Below, in pieces: positions 12,205 to 24,200 of a DNA stretch of 64,000 nucleotides. Positions within the stretch are counted from its first letter, which is position 1. The number at the start of each line of letters is the position of its first letter. The position numbers and the translations under genes were made by a program. Under the pieces are notes generated by a model. The model did no database searches. It saw nothing but the letters and a program-made list of their open reading frames with translations, and had not been told where the DNA came from. Origin of the DNA: Metallyticus violacea (lineage: Eukaryota; Arthropoda; Insecta; Mantodea; Metallyticidae). The stretch covers positions 8,946,001 to 9,010,000 of the forward strand of contig CM060837.1 of the NCBI GenBank assembly GCA_030762175.1, in the 5' to 3' direction.

Positions 12205-15200
12205 GTAAGTAAAAAGTATTTAAATACTTAAAATGAGAACTATTGGGCTAAACTACTGCATTTGCCTATATGATTTTTCATTGAACAGAATAGATTTTAT
12301 TCAAAAGTGAACGTTTGTAAAAAAAAAAAATACATAATTTTGCTTTAAAAATTGTTTTGATCTATACCATTTATTTGCATGTCTTAGTTTTTAAACTTAT
12401 TACTTAAATAGCTTATATAATAAAATCATTTTATGCATCAGAAGACATCAGTATTTGCTAATATTAGTAAAAATAATAAGCTATTAACCTCTGCCCCAAA
12501 CTAATAGCAGTTATTGGCAATGAACAAATACATACATGAGTGTACTTATACTTCTAATCAAAGACAGTAAGAAAATTTATTAGCAGTACCTACTCTGGAA
12601 CATCTAGTCACTCAATGCAGCCTATAACAATGCAAGCTGAAACAGCAATTTTGGTATTGCACTTAAGAACTAAAGGCAAATTCCTGTCATTGTATATCTG
12701 TTTTTCCATGTGAGGCAGTTTGTAGCTGTTTTTCCCACAAATTTTCATGCATTCAATAATTTGTTGCAAGGCAGGAAAACAGCTCCAAGGCCTTCAATGG
12801 CAGTAAAGTGCATTGTGGATGAGGCAACTTTATGTTGAAGAGACTGTATTGTATTGAAAGAAATCAAGATCAGAAATGTTCATGTCTGAGTAGTTTGGAA
12901 GCTGACAATATAAGTATATGCATTCTTTTTATCATCAAAACACTGATTATGTATTGTATACAGACAGGCCACAGGAGATGCTAAAATCATCACTTTCCCA
13001 ATAAAGTATTTGTTTGACAAGTTCAGTGTGAATTAGGTTATTTCCCTGTAACACTGCCTCAAACCTGAAAGGAGAGACTTCTGAGCAAAATTTGTCGGCT
13101 GTTTCAGGCCCTAAATTGAATGGGATGCTGATGACCTGAGATGTCAAAGAGTGTCCATAAATAAATCAATCAAAAAAAAAATCCTGCAACATAAAATAAG
13201 CATACCTTGGTGATTACATTTAGCTTCTAGATAAGCCAAGCTCATTGAAGAAATGTGACTATTATTTTGAGACATATGATTCTAAAAATATCTAGAACTT
13301 AATTTCTTATCTTTATCTCATTTAAATGAACCTCTTGAGAAGTATGAAATAATAAATGTTGAAATCAATGGTTATCGTTGATGAAAATTATGAATATCAA
13401 TACATTTATATGAAAAAGTATTTAATATTTTAAAATGTATAGTACCTTATTATTAATGTTATATGGGTTCTGTGAATCTTATTTTTCATTTCTGACCCTA
13501 GTCTTAAAGGCATGGAGAAAATTGTGGAGTTAATCAGACATGTATATTAAGGGGACCACACCTTACATGCCCATCAATGTGAAATCAAACACCAAAGAAC
13601 TATAAAAATCAGTATTGCCTTAAAAAAAAATTATAGATCATTAAGGATAAACCCAAAAAGACCAATGTCAGGCACCGAAAAAAAAATATTTTGGCTGATA
13701 GCACACATTCTATAAATGTATAAGTTTCATATTTAATATAAAATTTCAACAGGGTCATAAATCATTTAATTCATAACTGACTTACTTTCACAGAAAACAG
13801 TAAAAATTAGCAGTGGAGGTTTACCTGAAACCCGCATATATCATTTATATAAAAAAAGAAAAATATTTTCTGAAAATTACGGACCATTAGGAGTAGGATA
13901 TAAACTTCAGGATAAAGTGTGATTTGTCTCATTTTCTGAAACTAATTTTATTATTTTAATTAAATGGTATATGTCCAGTTTTGTTGTGGAAAACAAAAAT
14001 TTCTGCAGCTATGAGTGATTTTTAAATTTTGGGTTTCAGGTAAACCTCCATTCCAAATTTCCAATTTCCCTAACTTTAAGAACTATTTTATTTATTATGT
14101 ATGCATAATTTTTTTCGTTGTCATTTTTGTTCCCAGTAGGAAGGATTGATGGAAACACAAAGAAATATGTGTGTGTGTTCATTAATGCTCTAGCGGATGC
14201 AATTTTGTTTTTTTTTAACAAAATGCTGTATATAACCAAAACAATTCATCGAGTTCATTAAACTGAAAAATTGGACAATTCGGGATGAGAAAATTTTTAA
14301 AAGAGAAAATTTTTAAAAAACTTTCAAAATTGCTCTAGCAATCACAATTTTTGTTTTTTTCTTAACAAAACTCAGTATATTTCTTTAAAATAAATTGATA
14401 AAAGTAATTTTGGAAAATCAGGGTAATTGGGCCATTAGGAGTAAGGCTTAAAGCGAAATTTAAAAATCTCTTTAGCAGCCAAAATTTTAAAAATTTTTAA
14501 AGGCAATTCGGCATATGCTATTGAAATAAAATTAGAAAAATAGCTTCTGAAAATCAGTGCAATTGGATTATTAGGAGGGGGAGATAGTTTACCTGAAACC
14601 AAAATTTAAAAATCGCTCTAGTAGGATTAATATTTTCTTTTTCCAAATGAAACTCCAAATTAAATAAGAAAAATAGTTTCTGAAAATCAGGGAAATTGGG
14701 CCTTTAGAAGTGGCAGTTTGCCAAAACCAAAAATTTAAAAATTGCTCTAGTAGCATCAATGTTTGTTTTTTTTTTCAAAACAAAACTTGGCATATACTAT
14801 TTAAATCAACTAATAAAACTAATTTCTGAAAATCAGTGAAATCAAATTGTTAGGAGTGGAGTTTAATTGAAACCAAAATTTAAAAATTATTCTAGTGCCT
14901 CCAATTGTTGCTTTTTTACAACAAAATTCTGTATATACCATTTAAATACAATAAGAAAAATAGTTCATGGAAATCAAGGAAATCAGGTCATTAAGAGGAA
15001 GGGTTTACCTAAAATCCAAAATTTAAAAATTACTAGTGGCACCAATATTTGTTTCTTCATAACAAAAATCGGTATATATCATTTAAATAAAATAAGGAAA
15101 ATTATTTTCAGAAAATTAGGGAAATTGGACTTTTAGGAGTAAGGGTATACTTGAAAACCAAAATTTAAAAAGTGCTCTTGTGTTTAATTTTCTCTATATT

Positions 15201-18200
15201 GTTTTAAAATAAAAATAATAATAATTCAGCATATAAACTGTATTTATAACAATGCATATGTTTTATATTTAACCAAAGCATTGTTGTGAAATATTGATCT
15301 ACTATGAATATATTTGTATGTAAGAGTGCTCTGTGATAACCTTCTGAAAATGTTTCCATTACATGTTTTTACTGCAATAACATTTCAATTAAATTTCAAA
15401 GTCAATGAAAAAAGATGAAACTTTCAATTATTTATTGTTGATTGTGTATATTTGCTTAGTATATTGTAATTGTTTTTAAAATGTAACATTTTTTTATTAA
15501 AAAATATGAACATCTGCTTAAATACACAGATAAGTTGAAGCTCTCTCTTATTTTTCTCTATTTTAGTGATTGTAAAAGATATATCAAGGTCAGTTCATAA
15601 ACATAGTTTCATTTAAAAAATTTTAAAGATACTCATACAGTATAGCTTTGTCTATCAGTGATCATACATTTCATTTAATTAATTGCATACCATTATTTTT
15701 GATGATTTAATTTCAATAATATTAATGATAATTCTAAAAATGTGGTTTCTTTTTTTGTAATACTTATAGGTTGTAAGAATTCAAATTTTGTCTACTTATA
15801 CCACAGTAGTGCCATAACGTACTTCATTTCATTGATTAATAGGGCCATAATTTGTATTTTATATTCTTTTTTAAAATTTATTGCCCTAGATGAGGAATTT
15901 TCTTATTTTACGCAGCTCCTGCAAGACAAATCTTTCTATCACTGCACTATTTAACCATATGTTCTGTAAAAATGAATGAAATCCATTAATGTTTAGACAA
16001 CAGTATAATGCAGTAGTCTTATACTCTAAATCAATTAGCACTTTTACATATTTGTTCAGTATGTTTTACAGTTATCATTCCTTTTTATATAAAATGCAAT
16101 ATTAACTCAATTTATCAAATTTGGAAAATCTTCTTATTTTAGAATAATATTAAAAAATTACATTTTTTTTATTTTTATGATTGAATTTCTTAGGTGTGAT
16201 TATACGTCAAACAGCCTTATCATTTGTACACCTGTTCTTCTTCTTTCTGCTTCCCATAATTAAAATACCCACCCCTGGATATATAGCAGGTAAGTTTTAC
16301 TGTTCTTCTTTTTTCTGCTTCCTATAATTAAAATACAACTTCTACTTATATAGCATGCAAAAAGTACTATATGCACAATTTTAAATGTGATATATGTTTG
16401 GTCCCTCGAGCTGCAGTTGAGAAAACATTTTTAGATAAAAGTAGAAGGGAATTTAATGCCAAAACATTAAAGACTATTTTTGGAACTTAATAAAGAAAAA
16501 ATGTTCAGTATAACTTTGACTTTCAACAAAACTTAGCCATAAAACATAATTTCAGTCTTATGCCGCAAGTGCTCTGTCTTTTTTTTAATGTATTGGATTT
16601 AATGAATTCTCATTGTAATAACAAATAAACAAAGAGTAAGTAATTTTTTCTTATATCAAAGAGGTTTAATAGTTTAATTTCAACTTCATGCATCTATTTG
16701 CATTGACACAGAATTAAACTTGGCATGATAGTAATGAAAGGTAAGTGTTTCATAATGGCATGGATGTAAATAAACTTAGTCATGGTTTACAAAACATTCC
16801 CTTGACCAGAAGAAATATGATGACAAGTCCGGGATTGGAAGAGAGATAAAGTTATTTGGGTTACAGATCAGATCATTATAATCAAATTGTAAAGCATGAA
16901 TGTTTAGAAAAAATACTTTTTCTTTAAAAAATCATGAGAAATGCAGAAAAAGTTGGTTGATCGGTCAGTTGATCAATCAGTCGGTAGAGTCCTGCTAAAT
17001 GATACATTTTGATATGCCTTCTTGCTTCTTAACATCCTAATATATAATTTTAATTTTACTGTTCAAAGCACTACATTCTGGTAAGTGATTCTTTATTCAT
17101 AAAAAAAATCTGGATTTTTGCAGAGAATACAGCGGGAAGAAAAATTGTGTTTAAAGTCTGTTTTAATTACTGAAGCAGCACAGGCAGTGGGCTCTGATCA
17201 TACATAAGATGAAATGATAAACTGGGTAAAGATTTTTATAAAGGAAGAAAGTGTTCTAGGCCTAAGTTTAGGTTACCTCCCTGGCATTTCCATTAATGAG
17301 GACTGAGGAAAACCCAAATAAATTTCAGTCAGGGAGAATGGTCCTGGGGGGAATTGAACCCCAGACCCCCACTCATGAGTCCGTGCCTTAATGACTTTGG
17401 CTACCCATGGCCATATAGTGGGGAGAGGAGTACATTTTGAATCAATAAAGGCGAGCTGCAGGCATTATTTTTTTAATATTGTTTAGTGCCTAGTTTCACT
17501 GTTGAGGCATCACAGGCAATGCAAACCAATGATACAAGAAATGAAATGATAAATTGGGAAGAACTATGTTTTTATTAAAAAAAAATATCCAATTTTAAGT
17601 TTAGTGCAGTTCCATGGCATTTGCCATTTAGAGGATGGAGGAAAACCTGGAAAAAATCTCGCTCAGGATTATTCTGTCAGGAATCAAACTCCAGATCTTC
17701 CATAATGTGTCCATGTCTTAATGATCTCAATCTCCCATGTTGGTCTACAGGCAGTAATGTTCAGTGTGTAGACAAAAGAATGCTATGTGGACGTTTTTAG
17801 TGTTTCTGGGATGATATTCTTATCGTTTAATTGTATTTCTAAAGAATTTAAAATGATTCAGCCAAATTTGTAACCCTTACATCACTAATATTTAAAAAAG
17901 GATAACTAAGTTTCTGGAGCTAATTGTTCCCATTATCAGTTTCAGATTGACTTCAATTACATCACTAATATTTAAAAAAGGATAACTAATTTTCTGTAGC
18001 TAATCACTCCATTGAAGTTGAAGCCAATCTGGAACTGATGATGTGAGCAATTAGTTCCAGAAAATTAGTTATCCTTTTTTAAATATTAGTGATGTAAGCG
18101 TTACAAATTTGACTCAATCATTTTAAATTCTTAGTATAAAAACATCACTGTTACATAAGTCCATCAGAGTTAACTGTATTTTCAAAGTTTATCTGTGTAT

Positions 18201-21200
18201 ATTGTATAATTTCTCTTTTATTTTTGTTTCAGTGTTGTGCTTAATGATAAGTTTTTCTGTGTGAAGTGAATTTTCACAGAGCAACCACTCATGGGAGAAG
18301 TGATTTCAAATCTTCATTCAACTTATAACATCCAGATTTCCCATAATATACCTTAAAACTGTCCATTTACAGTGAATACCAGCATACTACAGAATCAAAG
18401 GTAAAGAAAAAGCATTAGAAAAATAGCTGGAATGGAGTGATTTAACCCATGAGTGGTTGCTGTATGAGAATTTTTCTCCCAGATTATTTTAAACCATAAA
18501 TATGGTTTAATTATTTATGTTATAAGTTTGTCTTTTTTTTCTAGCTGACTTTCTTTTCTTCCTTTATAAACTGGTATATTTTGAAGTTGATACGTCACCA
18601 TGTCTATCCACAATTAGAGTCTTTTTAAGGTCCCATTGCTATTGTGAATATTTGGATGTCCATATATTGAAAGTTGTTCTTTATTTTAAAATTCATTTTC
18701 CTCCAAAGCAATGTTTTATCCTCAAAATTCCATTTTCTTTTGAATACCGCACGTGCCATGTTTCCATTTTCCAAAACATAACTAGCAGCATATTTAGGAA
18801 AATTAGAGAGAAAATATATTAGGAAAGTTAAGAAGGAAAAGGAAAGGATTTAAGCAAAAAAATGGAATCCAAACACATGTAGATGAAATCATGATATGTT
18901 GGGGTTCAAGAGAAAGTTGTGTTAGTCTCAAAAGTGAAGAATTAATTTAATTTGTAACACTTTTGTATATTTTTGATTAATCTAAGAATTAATTTCTAAT
19001 TAATATTGCTTTTTATGGTCTTACTGATTTTCATTATTTAAAAATAGTTGTGGATTATAGAAGGAATTGAGCCAAAGTCTTCTGAATATTCCAGTAGGAA
19101 ACTACTTATGAATCAAAAATTGAGACTCAGTCACTGTTATTATTGTTAGGTATTGATTTGGGGTTAAAAGTTATATGTTAATTATTTTTATATATTTTGT
19201 AGTTGTATTTGGATGGTAAATAAAGTCATTTTCAATTTCAACCACTACTATTCTGTCAAGAATATTTTCCATTTAGTGAAAAGAATTGAATACCTTCATT
19301 TGTATTATTTTTTGGATGGTAAATAAAGTCATTTTCAATTTCAACCACTACTATTCTGTCAAGAATATTTTCCATTTAGTGAAAAGAATTGAATACCTTC
19401 ATTTGTATTATTTTTTCTTTATGTCCTAGAATTGGACAGTATCATATGATTTTCTTATGTGAAAATGTGAAAATGAGTAGAGTGAGAAGATGGTTGAATT
19501 AGCATTGCAACAAAATCAAGGTATAAGCTAAGTTTCAAATAATTATATATGTGAGACCATGATTCTTTTCTTGAAGTAATTCTGAAAATACATGATTTTG
19601 CATGTAAGATATGGGGCTAACTAGGAAAATGGTATACCTATTTATTTATTTTTGATGCATTTGTGTAATGTATCCTAGTAGAAAACATGAAGAACAAAGA
19701 AATATATAAACTGTGGAAAGCCAGTATGCAATGAATATCTTAAATATAATGCCATGTATTTTCTATTTTGAAAAATTAGTCACATTACTGATGGATAATA
19801 AAATTATATCTTTTTGCTTTGAGAATAGTATAATTACTTCATCTACTGTATGTAAATTATTCATTGAATGTGCTCCTTTTGAACAGTTGAATAACTTGTT
19901 ATAAAAGGTATACTTTCAAGTTTTTTCATTTCCCCAATAGAAGAAACAGACTCCTACTGTTATAGTATGTTCTTGGTAAGTAATAAAACCCCTAGATATG
20001 CCTACCATAAAATATGTAGTCATTTCTTGATAATTAAAACCACATCTAGATAAATAAAATGCTCATGCACAATCACTCTTGGAATTTTTTGTCTAGTGAC
20101 CATTCATTGGTTAAGATGATTACTTTCCTGAATGATGTTATCTGGTAAAGTATTTATTGAATTTATTTCCAAAACACATAAACAACATTACAATTAAAAT
20201 TTATATATTTACATTATTTTACAAATGATCAAATAGTATCATTAATTTTGAAACCTAATCCACGGATTGTAAGCAGTAATCTACTGGAATATCTGAGGGA
20301 CCAGGCTCCAATACTAACCAATACCATATTTATTTATTTATAACATACTCAAAAGATGCTTACCTAGATTGTTTCCACTTCTAATACATCATAATTCCAG
20401 GTTGTTCACACATTGGATAAGGCAGTCAAGGTAGTAATTTGTATAATTTTCTTTTGTTTTAGGAACCTTTAATTTTGTGATCAATCATTTGATTTTTGAA
20501 CACAATATTGTAGAAGTTCATCAACAGATGCCAGAGTCCTCACAGTCCCTACCTTTCCAACCTACATGATCCACGAGTCATTAAGCAGCTGACAATGAGA
20601 GCAAAAATCTCACGAATCTTTCCTGAATTTTTAAATTTTGGAGTGAAACATTAAGAGTGTTTTATCATTATATTGATATTTTACATATTTTTTAACTCAA
20701 GTCTGTTTCCCTGTTCATTAAGAGTGAGGCCATGAAGGTGTTTTAAGCATTTTAAAATCTTTTATCTACTGGAGATTTTATACATGTTTTCATTGTGCTG
20801 AGTACATTAGAATTGGAATAAAATGTTTACTAATCCTTTATATCTAAAATCTCTTCTAATGCACCCCTAATCTTCCTGCATCATTTATCCATAATTTTAT
20901 TCAAGTATTCTCCCATAATGTTTATATTTTTATCTCATTTAAATTCTAAAACCTCCTTATTAAAATTTCAATCTCAAATATATTCCATTTCTCTTTCCAT
21001 GTCTGTAGTCTTCACACTTTTATTCACAATATAATATGCTAGGGTACTCATTATCAGGTTCACTATACATGGAATATACATTCCTACAAATATTTCTCAG
21101 TCCTCTAAAATTAATTACTCCTATTCTGGCCCAAATGAATCTTTCTCGTACCCAATCACAAATTTCTAAGAATGTCTCCCTCCCTAAAACTCTTTTTATA

Positions 21201-24200
21201 TCTTGATAAATTTCACTGGTCAACATTGATTCTGTGGTATAAAGGAAAGTATGTGACTTTAATGGAAATCAGTGTCCTGATTTAAAAAATGAAGTCAGTT
21301 TTTGGCTATCTCATCTAGTTTTTATGATATGTGCATATATGTCTATGGTACTAAATTCATTCAGCATATACAGCTTACTGCTGTATTTCATTGTTATTCT
21401 AAATCTGCTGTTAATTTTCTTCCTAATCGGATCACTTCCATTTTCCCTTATGTTTATGTTATATTCCCAGCATTTATCAGTTTTGTTCTATGGATCAGGT
21501 CTGTCTTCTTGTGAGGTAATTATGTTTACAATTACAGCTATCATAGATCTCAACTTCAATTGAGCTGAAAAATTATGTTAATATGCATGCTCATCTTCTA
21601 TATGTGTAGTGCTAAAATAAAAGTTTTATTATGATTTCTACATCAGGATTATGCAGGAAACAGTGTCTATAAAATCCTCAGAAGTTTTGTTACATTTGTG
21701 GGTGTTATGTAATTGATGGAAGGGTATGTAAAATAGACTCACAAACAAAGAAACTATATTACTCATATTTCAAAAAGAAATTTGGTGATCAGGATAAATC
21801 GTTCATGCCTCATATTTCATGTAACAGTTGTGTTGAGGAATTACATTATTGGTATGAATGAAAATGGAAGGCAATGCCATTTGGCAAACCAATGTTATAG
21901 AGAGAGCAGCAGAATCACCATGACGCTTGTTACTTTTGCATCTGCAAAGTTGCTAGCTACAAAAAAACAAAAAAACAAAACAAAAAAAAAAAAAAAAAGG
22001 CAGGAATTAAATATCCAAATCTGAACTCAGCTACATGGCCTATTCCTCATGGATCCAAACAACTCATACCTACACCACCAGCAGATCTAAAAATTAGTGA
22101 ATCTGAAAGCAGCTCAGTTACTTCCGACAATGAGTTGGTTTATGATTCAGAAGAGTTTGGCAATTCACCATAACAGTTTAATCAATTTCAGTGAAATGAT
22201 TTAGTGAGAGATTTAGGCCTCACAAAATAAAAAAGTTAAATACTGGGCTCAAGACCACAGGAGAAGAATTTTTTATCACCTGGCATTACATTTTCATGGT
22301 ATAGGAATCACAAAATACAGTTCTTTTTATTGATTCTTCCAAATGAAGTCTTAAGACAGTGTTACTTCATAATGGCAACAAATTTTCTTCAATACCACTT
22401 GCACGTTCTATGAACCTAAGAGAGTCTTGTGAAACTTTGAAGCATGTTCTTGAGAAAATGAAGTACCTCAATCATGAGTGGCAAATATGTGGTGACTTGA
22501 AGGTCATTGTCTGTTACTAGGACAACAGGGAGGATACACTAAATTCCCTTGTTTTCTTTGCAAACGGAATAGTAGGGCAAGGGACAATTATTGGAAAACT
22601 GACCAATGGTCTGAGAGGCAGCAACTGGAACCTGGATCAAAAAATGTTAATAATGTGCCTCTTACTGATCATGAAAAAATTCTACTCCCTCCATTACATA
22701 TAAAAACTTGGCATGATGAAACAATTCTTGAAAACACTTGACAAAAGTTGCTCTTGCTTCCAGTACTTATGCACAAAGTTTCCATCATTGTCACAGGCTA
22801 AAATCAGAGAGGGAATATTTGTTGGACCACAGATAAGGAAGTGATGAAAGATGTTAATTTTACTAGCTCTATGAATGAAATTGAAAAAGATGCATGAAAT
22901 GGATTCAGAAAGGTTATTAAGAAATTTCTGGGCAATGTGAAAGACCCTGAATACAAAGAAATTATCTGAAATATGCTGGGAAGTTTCAGGCTGCTTGACT
23001 GTAACATGAGTTTGAAGCTTCATTTCCTCAAATCACATCTTGACTTCTTCCCATCAAATTTAGGAACTGTCAGTGAAGAGCAAGGTGAAAGGTTTCACCA
23101 GGAGTTGAAAGATGTGAATGACATTATCAGGGACATTGGACATACATATGATGGCCAATTACTGCTGGTGTCTTGCACACTAACGAACCTCTAGAGAACA
23201 CTCAAGAAAATCATGTATACTGCAGTTTTGTGGGAAAAGAAAAAGGGGTGCAGAAGATTATTAACATATATTTTCAAATTCAGGTACTCTCTCATGTTAT
23301 TATTCTTCTTTAGTTTCTTTAAAATTTGTATATGAAGGTGTAATATTTTTGCACATTTTGCAATTATATTTTCATTGAACATTGTCAAAATAGGATGTGC
23401 TACAGAAAAACAGAATGTATTTTTGAATTCTGAGTGCCAAAATTTGTAAAAGTCACCTATTTTTAATCGTACTGTAGAAAAAAAGTTTTGTAACCCAGTG
23501 TTTTCACCAAAATCTTTTCTCTAAAGCTTGCAAATATTCTTGTTTCTCAATATCTGCAATTTTCTCTTACATCTTTCCAGAACCCCCTATATCTAGGATG
23601 CTCATTTACCCAACAATTCCCCATACCAAGTTTTTCAGTGACATACTGAGTTTCAATCATCCACGATCTTTTCCATTAAAGCTTCTCCTGTGCACCAAGA
23701 CATTCCTTAACATTCTTTCCATCATTTCACATATACATTTTATATAGGCATTTCGTAATTCTTTCAATTCTTATAATTTTGCTAGTTCCTATCCAATACT
23801 ACCAAGGCTACATTATTACATTATACTCTCAGTAGTTCCAGTATTAGTTTAAAATTATCTATTTATTAAATCCAGGACCTTCCAGCTGTCATCACATCCC
23901 CAAATTTCTATTCCATACATTATTTTCACCTTGAACACGATGTTTACTCCATTTCAACCATTTGACACTTTTATGAGTATTTTCAGTATTTTCCTTAAAC
24001 ATGCCCTTACAACCCCCATAGAGACATTTTTCCTTTAGCTAATACTAATTTCCTCTGATCATTCCACCTATCATTAGCACTTAACCTTACTCCAGGTTAA
24101 TCACATTTCTTAATCACTTCTATTTCATGTCCATCTAACCATCACCACTTTCTGAATTTAAAGCCCTTCTCGAAAACCATTATTTTGTATATGTGGTAAA

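Noticed and set aside
21302..21563. Overlapping hydrophobic ORFs of 70-79 residues as membrane proteins
   Set aside because: Hydrophobicity comes from T-rich sequence. Two frames of the same DNA are open and no start context or conservation is evident.
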